Assembly (NCBI GenBank): GCA_900541015.1
Contig: UQIB01000022.1
Span: 1-47,287 of the forward strand
Length of the DNA: 47,287 nt
Source: an uncultured Collinsella sp.
Lineage (GTDB): Bacteria > Actinomycetota > Coriobacteriia > Coriobacteriales > Coriobacteriaceae
Direction: 5' to 3'
Shown here: positions 24,538-32,891 of the stretch, piece after piece
How positions within the stretch are numbered: the first letter of the stretch is position 1
Layout: every line of letters begins with the position of its first letter
Position numbers and translations under genes: made by a program
Notes under the pieces: generated by a model
The model's input: only the letters and a program-made list of their open reading frames with translations
Told to the model about the DNA's origin: nothing
Databases searched by the model: none

Positions 24538-25242
24538 GTGACCCGAACCATAGACATTCCAACGTTTCAGGCAGCGATCGTGCGCAACTGCTCTCCCACG
24601 CTCGCGGGCATCAAGCCGGCATCGCTCTTTACCTATCCAGGCACCTACGCCCACGGGGACGGCTCGACCGCAACCGAAACCATCGCAGAACGCCGAGCAC
24701 GCCTGCTCAACGTTATCGCCCAGTGCAATCGCGAGCTTGACCCGTTCGGTATCCACCTGAGTGTTTTGGTCTGGCGGCCCTGCGGAGCGCTCATGTATAT
24801 GTACCGAGCCAAAAGCCTCACCACCTATTTCGCAGACCCTCGCGCCCAAACGGCGCTCGCCTCGGAAGGCTACGACACGAGAGACCTTTCGACATGCCTT
24901 GTGCATTTGGCATCACGCATCACGCGCGCGAGCAATAACGTCGCGGAATGCGCCTGTAGCCAGACTCGATGCGCACTACCCCAGCAAACTAGCTGCAGCA
25001 ACGACTGCACCTGCGAGTTTCCGCACGAAATAGGCTACTTCCTTGGATACCCCTACGACGACGTACACGAGTTTATCGTCCAGCGCGGCGAGAACTACAA
25101 GGTCTTTGGGGCCTGGAAGGTCTACGAAAATGTCGAGCAGGCGCTTGCGACGTTTGATGCCTACCGTGCCTGCACCCAATACCTCACCCTTGTCTATCAG
25201 CAGGGCTGCAGCCTGGCGCAACTTGCCCAGGCAACCCGATAG
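24538..25242 (+). CDS. DUF3793 family protein
   Basis: A 234-residue protein of the DUF3793 family, recognised by its C-terminal PHEIGYFLGYPYDDVHEFI and ENYKVFGAWKVY segments. Between residues about 138 and 162 it carries six cysteines in a tight cluster (CACSQTRC, then CSNDCTC), which could bind metal or Fe-S. The function is unknown; the family often lies beside flavodoxins and iron uptake genes in anaerobes. A GTG start follows AAGGAG. The gene is followed after 45 bases by a flavodoxin, probably as one transcript. Confidence 0.75.
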   Translation: MTRTIDIPTFQAAIVRNCSPTLAGIKPASLFTYPGTYAHGDGSTATETIAERRARLLNVIAQCNRELDPFGIHLSVLVWRPCGALMYMYRAKSLTTYFADPRAQTALASEGYDTRDLSTCLVHLASRITRASNNVAECACSQTRCALPQQTSCSNDCTCEFPHEIGYFLGYPYDDVHEFIVQRGENYKVFGAWKVYENVEQALATFDAYRACTQYLTLVYQQGCSLAQLAQATR

Positions 25243-25287
25243 AACGTACAAGCTGCGGCCAGCGCCGCACGACCGAAAGGACAAAAC

Positions 25288-25707
25288 ATGAGCAAGATCA
25301 CCGTCGTCTATTGGAGCGGCACGGGCAATACCGAGGCCATGGCAAACTTTGTCGCCGAAGGCGCCACGTCCGCGGGCGCCGAGGCCGAAGTCATCCCCTG
25401 CGCCGACTTCTCTGCCGACAAGGCCGCCGACTATGATGCCTTCGCCTTCGGCTGCCCCGCCATGGGCTCCGAGGAGCTTGAATACGATGAGTTCCAGCCG
25501 ATGTGGAACGAGGTCAAGGAGACTCTCGGCGACAAGGAGGTCGTCCTCTTTGGCTCTTATTCGTGGGCCGAGGGCGAATGGATGGACAACTGGAAGGCGG
25601 ACGCCGACGAGGCGGGTGTTAACGTCGTCGATTCCGTCATCTGCTACGACGCCCCCGACGATGAGGGCGAGGCGGCCTGCCGCGCCCTTGGAGCCGAGCT
25701 CGCCTAG
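25288..25707 (+). CDS. Flavodoxin
   Basis: A 139-residue short-chain flavodoxin. The FMN phosphate loop is YWSGTGNTEAMA near the N-terminus, and the loops around FGCPAMGSEEL and GSYSWAEGEWMD flank the isoalloxazine ring. It carries electrons at low potential, often replacing ferredoxin when iron is scarce. That fits the iron-box-like element upstream of the DUF3793 gene in the same likely operon. The ribosome site is AAAGGA. Confidence 0.92.
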   Translation: MSKITVVYWSGTGNTEAMANFVAEGATSAGAEAEVIPCADFSADKAADYDAFAFGCPAMGSEELEYDEFQPMWNEVKETLGDKEVVLFGSYSWAEGEWMDNWKADADEAGVNVVDSVICYDAPDDEGEAACRALGAELA

Positions 25708-25764
25708 CGGCAATGAGCCCCGCCCGTAACGCGCTCTGCACCAAAACACATTCGCGTCCCAACA

Positions 25765-25799
25765 AAAACGGGAGCCGGATCACATCCGGCTCCCGTTTT
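25765..25799. terminator. Bidirectional terminator
   Basis: An 11-12 bp stem (CGGGAGCCGGAT with ATCCGGCTCCCG, loop CAC) is flanked by AAAAA on the left and TTTT on the right, so it can stop both the flavodoxin transcript (plus) and the ABC transporter transcript (minus). Confidence 0.85.
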
Positions 25800-25824
25800 C
25801 TGCTATGTCAGTCATATAAAGCGG

Positions 25825-26577
25825 CTACGAGATATTGCCCAAGAACGCCTTGGTGCGCTCGCTCTTGGGGTGGTCGAAGACCTCGCTCGGCGTACCCTCT
25901 TCCACAATGACGCCGCCGTCCATAAAGACGACGCGGTCGGCGACATCGCGGGCAAAGCCCATCTCGTGCGTCACGACGATCATGGTCATACCGTCGTGCG
26001 CCAGGTCGCGCATGACGCCCAGGACGTCGCGCACGAGCTCAGGGTCGAGCGCCGAGGTGGCCTCGTCAAAGAGCATGACGTGCGGGTTCATCGACAGGGC
26101 GCGGGCGATGGCAACGCGCTGCTGCTGGCCGCCCGAGAGCTGGCTCGGCATAAAGTCGATACGCTCGGCAAGACCGACCTTGGTCAGCTCCTCGACGGCA
26201 ATCTTCTCGGCCTCTTCCTTGCTGCGCTTGAGCACCTTTTGCTGCGCAAGCATGACGTTCTTTTTGACCGACAGGTGCGGGAACAGGTTGAACTGCTGAA
26301 AGACCATGCCCAGGTGCGTGCGCACTTTGTTGAGGTCGACACCCTTGGCGCACACATCCACGCCCTCAACGATAATCGAGCCGCTCGTGGGATGCTCCAG
26401 ACGATTGATGCAGCGAAGCATCGTCGACTTGCCCGAGCCCGAGGGGCCCAAGACCACAACGACCTCACCCTTGTGCACATCCAGATCTATGTCGCGCAGG
26501 ACCACGTTGTCGCCAAAGGCCTTCTGGAGGTTCTTGATGCTGACGACGACCTCGTTCGAGTTATTGGTTTCGCTCAT
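25825..26577 (-). CDS. Polar amino acid ABC transporter ATPase (GlnQ-like)
   Basis: A 250-residue ABC ATPase. Walker A is GPSGSGKS, the Q-loop region reads VFQQFNLFPHLSV, the signature is LSGGQQQR, Walker B is VMLFDEATSALDPE and the H-loop is VVTHEMGFA. The FNLFPH form is typical of glutamine/arginine-type polar amino acid importers. It drives uptake with the permease encoded 12 bases upstream and the lipoprotein before that. Confidence 0.92.
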   Translation of the reverse strand: MSETNNSNEVVVSIKNLQKAFGDNVVLRDIDLDVHKGEVVVVLGPSGSGKSTMLRCINRLEHPTSGSIIVEGVDVCAKGVDLNKVRTHLGMVFQQFNLFPHLSVKKNVMLAQQKVLKRSKEEAEKIAVEELTKVGLAERIDFMPSQLSGGQQQRVAIARALSMNPHVMLFDEATSALDPELVRDVLGVMRDLAHDGMTMIVVTHEMGFARDVADRVVFMDGGVIVEEGTPSEVFDHPKSERTKAFLGNIS

Positions 26578-26589
26578 GATAGGACCTCC

Positions 26590-27951
26590 TTACAGACCGG
26601 CGATGTGATCGGCAGGCGTCGCGACAACCTGTCCGGCGCTCTTTGCGGGACGCTTCTTCTTGGTCTCGGCCGTGCCCAAAAGCCTCGCCTCAAGACCGCT
26701 CACCAAGCGAGCGAGCGGCAGGGTGATGACCAGATAGAACAGGGCGGCAACCACGTACGGTGTAATGGAGCCCGTCGTGGCCACGATGGTACGGGCGTTC
26801 ATGACGATCTCGACCACACCCACGGCGGCAAGCAGCGACGTATCCTTGTAAAGCAAGATAAACTCGCTGGTCAGCGTAGGCAAAACATTGCGGAACGTCT
26901 GCGGAATCATAACGTAGAGCAGCGTCTGGAAGGCATTCATGCCCAGCGAACGCGCAGCCTCGTTCTGGCCCTTGGGGATCGACTGAATACCGGCGCGGAA
27001 GATCTCACACAAATAGGCAGACGAATTCATGGCCATGACGATGACGCCGAGCACGTAGTCATCAACCTTGACGCCGGCCAACGGCAGACCGAAGAACGCG
27101 ATATAGATCTGCAGGAATGCCGGCGTACCGCGAATGATATTCACGTAGATACCGGCAAGGCAGCGCAGGATGCGCGACTTGGAAATGCGCATGAGCGATA
27201 GGGCGAAACCGAAGGGAATTGCCAGCGGAAACGCCACAAGCACGATCGAGAGCGACATGAGGAAGCCCTTGAAGACGATCGGCAGGCTCTGGACCAAAAT
27301 GACCGGGTTCAAGAACAGGCGCAGGAACATATTGGAGTTCCAGGCCTCGACCCACGGCTGCTCCTTAAGATCGGCCAGGAAGTTATCGAAGGCCGTCACG
27401 CCCTTGATCTCCACCGACGGAATCTTGGAGATCTTCTTGGTCGACCCGTCAGCGAGCGTATAGGTGCCGCCAAAGGCCTCATCGCCGCCCTCGACGGGAA
27501 ACGTCACACCATAAACCTCGACACGGAAAAAGCCGCCGGCAGGCGCCGTCTCGCCAAAGTCAATCTTGAGCGTCTGGCCGTCAGCCTTGCACGTGGGTTT
27601 CATGGGCGTACGATCCATGAGGTCCTCGCCCGAGAGCATCGTCAATCGCGTGTCATCGGTACCAAACGTCGTGCCGTCGACAAACGTCAGCGAAAGACCG
27701 CTCAGCTCCTCATCGGCATCGGCCTGGACCTCCCAGGTAATGCGCGTCTCGGTACCGCCGACCACAGCGCTGCCCGAACCGGTGTTGGGTCGAGCGGTAA
27801 TCTTTGCGGTCTCAAGCGCCTGGGCGGTCGTGGGCGCATATGTCCCCACACACACCAGCGCGAGCGCCACGGCCATGACGCAGACTAGCTTTTGGAGCAA
27901 GGCGGGCAGTGGAAAACGCTGCTCCGCAGCCCCTTTGTTCAGTCGAGACAA
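26590..27951 (-). CDS. Amino acid ABC permease with N-terminal signal peptide and extracytoplasmic domain
   Basis: A 453-residue protein. A signal sequence (KLVCVMAVALALVCVG, residues 21-36, cleavage likely after TAQA at 45) leads into about 170 residues of beta-rich, threonine- and acid-rich extracytoplasmic domain. The GlnP/HisM-type permease follows, with the coupling loop EAARSLGMNAFQTLLYVMIPQ. Standard permeases of this family are about 220 residues and lack such a domain. It does not look like a solute-binding domain. A TTG start at 27951 with TAGGAG is chosen because the open frame upstream crosses a hairpin. Confidence 0.8.
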   Translation of the reverse strand: MSRLNKGAAEQRFPLPALLQKLVCVMAVALALVCVGTYAPTTAQALETAKITARPNTGSGSAVVGGTETRITWEVQADADEELSGLSLTFVDGTTFGTDDTRLTMLSGEDLMDRTPMKPTCKADGQTLKIDFGETAPAGGFFRVEVYGVTFPVEGGDEAFGGTYTLADGSTKKISKIPSVEIKGVTAFDNFLADLKEQPWVEAWNSNMFLRLFLNPVILVQSLPIVFKGFLMSLSIVLVAFPLAIPFGFALSLMRISKSRILRCLAGIYVNIIRGTPAFLQIYIAFFGLPLAGVKVDDYVLGVIVMAMNSSAYLCEIFRAGIQSIPKGQNEAARSLGMNAFQTLLYVMIPQTFRNVLPTLTSEFILLYKDTSLLAAVGVVEIVMNARTIVATTGSITPYVVAALFYLVITLPLARLVSGLEARLLGTAETKKKRPAKSAGQVVATPADHIAGL

Positions 27952-28019
27952 GGTGGCTCCTATCGTAGAAGTTGCCGGCAAAACGAGACGGAAATGCTCT
28001 CCGTCAAGAGAAGCGCAAA

Positions 28020-28047
28020 GGCCCTCTCCGCCAAAGCGGAAAGGGCC
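28020..28047 (-). terminator. Attenuating hairpin between binding protein and permease genes
   Basis: GGCCCT-C-TCCGC and GCGGA-A-AGGGCC form a 12-bp stem with one mismatch and a 4-base loop, followed on the minus strand by TTTGCG. It lies 22 bases after the binding-protein stop. Partial termination or 3'-end protection here would give more binding protein than permease, as is common in such operons. Confidence 0.6.
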
Positions 28048-28069
28048 CGCGAGCAATCAAGTAGCTATT

Positions 28070-28930
28070 TTACTTGATATTGTACTTAGCCATGAGGGCG
28101 TCAACGGTACCGTCGTCGGTCAGGTCCTTGATGGCCTGGTTGATGTCGTCCTTGAGCTTGGTGTTGCCCTGGTTGATGGCGATGGCGTACTCCTCGCCGG
28201 TGCTAATCTGCTTAATGGTCTGGCAGGTGTTGAACTGCTCGGCGGTCAGCTGGCTGGCAACGGAGCGGTTGGTGACTACGGCGTCGCCCTTATCGGACTG
28301 CAGGGCGCTGAAGCACTCGGTGGCGTCCTTGTAGGGGACAATCTTGGCCTTGGGGAAGTTCTCCTGGGCAAAGGACTCGGCGGTCGAGCCAGACTGGACG
28401 ATGATGGTAGCGTCGGCGTTGTTGAGCTTCTCGCTGTAGTTGTCGGCCGTGATGTCGGTGTTATCGACCTTGGTCACGATAGCCTGATCGTCCATGTAGT
28501 AAGAATCGGAGAAAGTGACTTCCTTCTCACGCTCGGGCGTGTCGGTGATAGCCGCGATGGAGACGTCATATTTGGCGCCCGAAGCGACGCCCGGAACAAG
28601 CGTGTCAAAGTCATTGTTGACATACTCGACATCCAGGCCCAGCTTGTCGCCGATAGCCTTGATGAGCTCAAGGTCAAAGCCCTGATAATCGCCGTTGTCA
28701 TCCTTGTACTCAAACGGAGCGTACTCGGCAGAGGTGCCGACGGTCAGCGTACCGTCCTTGACGAGTGCGTACTCCTTGGAGCCGTCGACCTTCTCGACCT
28801 TAGCGTCGTCAGAGCTGCTGGAACCGGCATTAGAACCAGAGGTGGCGTTGGACGAGCCGCAGCCCGTCAGAGCGAGGGCGAGCGCCATAGCACCCGTGGC
28901 CGCAAATGCGCCAAGCTTCTTCAGCTTCAT
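28070..28930 (-). CDS. Amino acid ABC transporter substrate-binding lipoprotein
   Basis: A 286-residue family 3 solute-binding protein. It has a lipoprotein signal (KKLGAFAATGAMALALA then LTGCGSS, lipid-bearing C24) and a serine-rich linker. The mature fold starts TLTVGTSAEYAPFEY, followed by GFDLELIKAIGDKLGL and DVSIAAITDTPEREKEVTFSDSYY. It captures polar or charged amino acids outside the membrane. The ATG at 28930 follows AAGGAG. It is the first gene of a three-gene importer operon. Confidence 0.92.
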   Translation of the reverse strand: MKLKKLGAFAATGAMALALALTGCGSSNATSGSNAGSSSSDDAKVEKVDGSKEYALVKDGTLTVGTSAEYAPFEYKDDNGDYQGFDLELIKAIGDKLGLDVEYVNNDFDTLVPGVASGAKYDVSIAAITDTPEREKEVTFSDSYYMDDQAIVTKVDNTDITADNYSEKLNNADATIIVQSGSTAESFAQENFPKAKIVPYKDATECFSALQSDKGDAVVTNRSVASQLTAEQFNTCQTIKQISTGEEYAIAINQGNTKLKDDINQAIKDLTDDGTVDALMAKYNIK

Positions 28931-28987
28931 AATCAGTCTCCTTCCGGTGACCTCGTTTGATTCAGAGGTCTGCAAAAACTGTTGGCT

Positions 28988-29016
28988 ATTATGCACCCGG
29001 AATTACGAATCTGCAA
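28988..29016 (-). promoter_or_regulatory. Promoter of the amino acid importer operon
   Basis: On the minus strand TTGCAG (29011-29016) and CATAAT (28988-28993) are 17 bases apart. In the leader, GACCTC (28949-28954) and GAGGTC (28965-28970) form an inverted repeat just before the ribosome site, which might be a hairpin or an operator. Confidence 0.55.
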
Positions 29017-29077
29017 TGAGAAAACTGATTGAAACAAACCCATAACGTGAATTGAATACTCTACTTTGTGACAGTCG

Positions 29078-29944
29078 TTACTGCTGCAATGACCTTAATA
29101 GTCTAATTTCAGCTGCATAACCTGCAAGTTCGTTCGGAGTCTCCAAAATAAACGGCAGCGAACGCAAACGGCCATTCGATACAATATTCTGCATAACCTG
29201 CATACCGCCACCAAATTCCTCGCCGCCAAGGTATCCCTTGCCGATGCACTCGTGACGATCTTTATGGGCGCCACAAGGGTTCTTCGAATCGTTGATGTGT
29301 ACGGCATGCAAGCGATCGATACCCACCACGCGGTCGAACTCGTCGAGTACGCCGTCCAGATCATGGATGATGTCGTAGCCGGCATCGCTCACATGGCAGG
29401 TGTCCAAACAAACGCCCAGCTTATCGGACAGCTCTGGGCACTTGGCGGCAACGCCCTCGATAATGCACGCCAGTTCTTCAAAGCTACGGCCCACCTCGGT
29501 GCCCTTGCCTGCCATGGTCTCAAGCAATACCGTCGTCTGCTGTCCCTCAAACATCACCTGGCACAGCGTGTCGACAATCATCTGAATGCCGACGTCTGCC
29601 CCCTGTCCCACATGCGCACCGGGATGAAAATTGTAGTAGTTGCCGGGCAGTGCTTCCATGCGCTGCAGATCCTCGGCCATGGCCTCCAGGGCAAACTCGC
29701 GCGCTCGCTCCTTAGCGGAGCAGGGGTTATAGGTATACGGGGCATGCGCCACCAGCGGTCCAAAGTCGTTTTGCGCCATAAGCTCGCGCAGAGCCGCCAC
29801 GTCATCCATGTCAAGGTCTTTTGCCTTGCCACCGCGCGGGTTGCGCGTAAAGAACGCAAAGGTATTGGCGCCAATGGACAACGCCGTCTCTCCCATTGCC
29901 CGATAGCCCTTCGTCGTCGAAAGATGACATCCGATCGTCAGCAT
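29078..29944 (-). CDS. nfo: Endonuclease IV
   Basis: A 288-residue AP endonuclease of the Nfo family (TIM barrel with three zinc ions). Ligand regions are visible as VAHAPYTYNPC, NFHPGAHVGQG, VLLETMAGKGTE, GVCLDTCHVSDAGYD, AVHINDSKNPCGAHKDRHECIG and the closing FILETPNE. It incises DNA at abasic sites during base excision repair. The ATG at 29944 lies 6 bases after GGGGGAG. A palindromic repeat abuts its ribosome site. Confidence 0.92.
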   Translation of the reverse strand: MLTIGCHLSTTKGYRAMGETALSIGANTFAFFTRNPRGGKAKDLDMDDVAALRELMAQNDFGPLVAHAPYTYNPCSAKERAREFALEAMAEDLQRMEALPGNYYNFHPGAHVGQGADVGIQMIVDTLCQVMFEGQQTTVLLETMAGKGTEVGRSFEELACIIEGVAAKCPELSDKLGVCLDTCHVSDAGYDIIHDLDGVLDEFDRVVGIDRLHAVHINDSKNPCGAHKDRHECIGKGYLGGEEFGGGMQVMQNIVSNGRLRSLPFILETPNELAGYAAEIRLLRSLQQ

Positions 29945-29958
29945 CTCCAACTCCCCCT

Positions 29959-30040
29959 CATCAGTTGCGGTGAAATACGGTCTATTGGTGCCTTATTTTG
30001 GCGCAAACAGACCGTATTCCACCGCAAGTTATAAAAGGGG
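29959..30040. repeat. Palindromic interspersed repeat, copy 1
   Basis: TTGCGGTG (29965-29972) through ACGGTCT pairs with AGACCGT through CACCGCAA (to 30027), a stem of about 19 bp with one mismatch that extends less perfectly to a TTATTTTG loop. The ends CATCAGTTGCGGTGAAATA and TATAAAAGGG are shared with copy 2 at 31141-31220, but the middle stem bases differ and have changed in a paired way. It lies directly before the ribosome site of nfo. Confidence 0.7.
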
Positions 30041-30110
30041 CATCAGAGATGTGGGCCGCCAGGCACCACGGGCGCCGGCGTCATGATCCCCTACGCGTCA
30101 GCGCCAAGTC

Positions 30111-31130
30111 CTAGAGGGCTAGACGGATTGCATCGATAATGCGCGCGCAGCGCTGCGTGGCGGCAAGGGGCATGACGGGACTCTCGAGTTTCCCCGCCCG
30201 GATGAGCTGGGTCGCATGCTGGATTTCGCCGTAGAAATCATCAACCTCAAATGGTGCATCGATTTCGAGTACTCGACCGTCGGAATACTTCACATGGGCG
30301 AGCTCGGGGCGATGGAGACGCTCGATTTCCAACGAGCCTCGCTCACAGGCAATCGTTAAGCGGCTTTCATATGTTGCTTTGCCGTCGCACACCATATGAA
30401 TGGGTATACCGCCGACGCTCATACGGATCTCGTCGGCCCAATCGACGCGGCCGCCTGATACGTCACGCCAGCGAACTTCACGGGATGAAACCTCGCACGC
30501 GCCCGCGAGCAAATCCTCAAACCAACCGACCGCATAGCAGCCCATGTCATATAGACAGCCGCCCTGCAACGAATCAAGCAGATAGCCCGAAGGAGGCTCG
30601 CCGTAATCGAGCTTTTGCACGCTTTCAATCGAGACAATACGGCCAAGCTCACCCGACGCAAGCAAGTCCTTCACGCGAGTGCGCATCGGACAAAACCGAT
30701 TCTTCATCGCCTCCATAAACAGCACGCCGCGCTCACGAGAGGCGGAGGCAATCGAGAGAGCCTCTTCCTCACTCAAAACGGCCGGCTTTTCGCACAGCAC
30801 GGCCTTTCCGGCGCGCAGCGCGCGACAGGCCCAACGCGCATGCATGCCATGCGGAAGAGCCAAGTAGATTGCGTCGACATCGGTGTCGGCAATCAGCGCG
30901 TCATAAGCCGCATTGCCGTTATCGTCGACCGAGGCATGGCCATGCGCAGCATCGATCGAAAACGCTCGGCAAAATTCCTCGACATGTGCAGGAGTGCGGC
31001 CGGCCGCAGCCACCAGCCGTGCCCCGTCGACCTTCTTGAGCGACGGGGCAAATCGATGAGAAATGTGCCCAGCGCCCAAAATGCCCCAACGAACCTCACG
31101 CGAATCATTACGTAAACCTCGGTCACCCAC
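30111..31130 (-). CDS. Gfo/Idh/MocA-family oxidoreductase
   Basis: A 339-residue NAD(P)-dependent sugar dehydrogenase-like protein. The Rossmann motif is WGILGAGHISHRFAPSL, the catalytic-domain EKPAVLSEEEA carries the conserved Glu-Lys-Pro, and GGCLYDMGCYAVGW is the GG-D-G-Y motif with the likely proton donor region. The substrate is unknown. The GTG start follows GGAGG; this ribosome site touches palindromic repeat copy 2. Another member of the family is encoded at 38543-39649. Confidence 0.85.
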   Translation of the reverse strand: MGDRGLRNDSREVRWGILGAGHISHRFAPSLKKVDGARLVAAAGRTPAHVEEFCRAFSIDAAHGHASVDDNGNAAYDALIADTDVDAIYLALPHGMHARWACRALRAGKAVLCEKPAVLSEEEALSIASASRERGVLFMEAMKNRFCPMRTRVKDLLASGELGRIVSIESVQKLDYGEPPSGYLLDSLQGGCLYDMGCYAVGWFEDLLAGACEVSSREVRWRDVSGGRVDWADEIRMSVGGIPIHMVCDGKATYESRLTIACERGSLEIERLHRPELAHVKYSDGRVLEIDAPFEVDDFYGEIQHATQLIRAGKLESPVMPLAATQRCARIIDAIRLAL

Positions 31131-31140
31131 GATAGCCTCC

Positions 31141-31220
31141 CATCAGTTGCGGTGAAATAGTTCCTGTTGATGCCTTATTCTGCCGCAAACAGGAACTATT
31201 CCATCACAAGATATAAAAGG
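31141..31220. repeat. Palindromic interspersed repeat, copy 2
   Basis: The same outer sequence as copy 1 is present, but the inner stem is AGTTCCTG / CAGGAACT instead of ACGGTCT / AGACCGT. The hairpin spans 31147-31209. The right flank TATAAAAGGG is again present. It lies between the aldo/keto reductase stop and the oxidoreductase start, in the same orientation as copy 1, about 1.2 kb away. Confidence 0.7.
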
Positions 31221-31221
31221 G

Positions 31222-32412
31222 TCATGAGGAGCGAGTTTTGCCGAAGACTTTAAGCATGGCCGTTACGGGGCCCGGCTGGAAGCGCCGGCGCACGTCATCG
31301 AGACGCTCGGGGATATCGATATGCTGCGGGCAGTGGCGCGCGCATTTGCCGCACTTGACGCAATTGCTCGCCAGCTTGGCCTCGCTTGTGCGCACCGCAC
31401 TCGCCGTAAAGTATTGCGACAGCCCCGTAAACCAGCTGTGCGCATAGCTCGCGTTGTAGGCGGCAAAGCAGCCGGGAATGTTGATACCCTTGGGACATGG
31501 CATGCAGTAGCCGCATCCCGTGCAGGGCACGCGATTCGATTTTTCAAACTCATCCAGCACGTGCGCGATCGTGTCGAGCTGGTTGGCAGTCATCGAATTC
31601 GGCAACGCGAGGTCTGCCAGTGACGAGTTCTCATCCACCTGCGCGGTATCGGTCATACCAGAAAGCAACATGGTCACCTGGGGATGATTCCACACCCACG
31701 AAAGACCCCAGGCGGCAGGAGTGCGCAAATGCGGGTCACGGGCACTATCGAGCACAGCGCGGGCCCGTGGCGGCAGCTTGCCCGCTAAACGCCCGCCCAG
31801 CAGCGGCTCCATCACAAACACCGCGAGGCCTCGCTCGGCGGCGGCCATGAGCCCCGCTGTTCCCGCCTGATATCGCTCTCCAGCGTAATTGTACTGGATC
31901 TGGCAAAAGTCCCACTCATATGCATCGAGCATCGTCAGGAAGTCCGCTGCGCTGCCGTGGTACGAAAAACCAATCTGGCGAATACGCCCCGCCGCCTTTT
32001 GACGCGCGATCCAGTCCTCGATGCCCAACGCCACCACACGTTCCCACTGGGCGGGCGAGGTAATGTTGTGCATGAGGTAATAGTCGATATGGTCAGTCCG
32101 TAGGCGGCGCAGTTGCTCGTCGAAGAACCGGTCGAAATCCTCCGCGCATTTGCACGAAGCATGCGGCAGCTTGGTTGCGAGCAAAACCTGGTCGCGCAAG
32201 CCCAGGCGCTCAAGCGACGCACCCACGCACGCCTCGTTGCCGGGATAGAGATAGGCCGTGTCCAGGTAGTTAATCCCCTGCTCCACCGCACGGGAAATGA
32301 TGGCATCGGCTGTCTTCGCATCGGGGTGCCCCGGTGCACCGGGAAACCTCATGCAGCCCAGCCCCAACGCCGAGATACGGTTGCCGCTTTTGGGGTCAAC
32401 GCGATATTGCAC
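31222..32412 (-). CDS. Aldo/keto reductase with C-terminal 4Fe-4S domain
   Basis: A 396-residue protein. The N-terminal 280 residues are an AKR barrel (GLGCMRFPG, then NYLDTAYLYPGNE with the catalytic Asp/Tyr, and LLATKLP carrying the lysine, then DYYLMHN with the histidine). The C-terminal part has CTGCGYCMPCPKGINIP and CVKCGKCARHCPQHI, two cysteine clusters for 4Fe-4S binding. This is the predicted-oxidoreductase group common in anaerobes. It may reduce carbonyls with ferredoxin-type input. Its substrate is unknown. Confidence 0.9.
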   Translation of the reverse strand: MQYRVDPKSGNRISALGLGCMRFPGAPGHPDAKTADAIISRAVEQGINYLDTAYLYPGNEACVGASLERLGLRDQVLLATKLPHASCKCAEDFDRFFDEQLRRLRTDHIDYYLMHNITSPAQWERVVALGIEDWIARQKAAGRIRQIGFSYHGSAADFLTMLDAYEWDFCQIQYNYAGERYQAGTAGLMAAAERGLAVFVMEPLLGGRLAGKLPPRARAVLDSARDPHLRTPAAWGLSWVWNHPQVTMLLSGMTDTAQVDENSSLADLALPNSMTANQLDTIAHVLDEFEKSNRVPCTGCGYCMPCPKGINIPGCFAAYNASYAHSWFTGLSQYFTASAVRTSEAKLASNCVKCGKCARHCPQHIDIPERLDDVRRRFQPGPVTAMLKVFGKTRSS

Positions 32413-32574
32413 GGCCCCTCCTCTCCCCTCGAAGCCCTAATGAGGCGAAACACAACGGCCACGTCATCGAAACACATCGGAATCGCAATTGAGAACGTAT
32501 CGTAACGCAGCAGAAATCGAGCCGTCACGGCACCGCTTTAACATCAGCAAAAAGCCCGATGAAAGGAGCCGGGC

Positions 32575-32770
32575 ATGACCACGCGCGAGGACGCCTACCC
32601 CCTACCCCGGCGAGCAATACATCCTCTCGGTCGACCGCTATCAGATCGAGGTCATGGACCATCTGGACGAGCTTCCCGCCACGGGTGCCGTCATCTTCTG
32701 CACCTTCCCCAAGGTCCGCGATGGCGTCGGATACCCCGCCCGCGTCTTTGCGGTCTGCCCTGCAGCGTAG
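32575..32770 (+). pseudogene. Frameshifted C-terminal remnant of a cyclase-family protein
   Basis: An ATG at 32575 behind AAAGGAG opens a frame that changes at the C5 run 32598-32602. Removing one C joins it to a second frame reading YILSVDRYQIEVMDHLDEL and on to FPKVRDGVGYPARVFAVCP before TAG at 32770, about 64 codons in all. The joined tail resembles the C-terminus of cyclase-family (kynurenine formamidase-like) hydrolases, which normally exceed 200 residues. It is best read as a decayed remnant; a sequencing error in the C run is also possible. Confidence 0.5.
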
Positions 32771-32847
32771 CGTCCAGGCAAACGTTTCTTTTTTATAACA
32801 GCCGCCCCGCGCACCCACCAATCACCCTGGCAGCATACAATCCATCA

Positions 32848-32872
32848 GGCGCCCCTTACGCGGGCGCCTTTT
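32848..32872 (+). terminator. Terminator before the ketopantoate reductase family gene
   Basis: GGCGCCC (32848-32854) and GGGCGCC (32862-32868) form a 7-bp stem followed by TTTT. It ends just before the ribosome site of the gene starting at 32892, so it could stop upstream transcription or regulate that gene. Confidence 0.65.
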
Positions 32873-32891
32873 ACATGGGGAGATGATTCAC

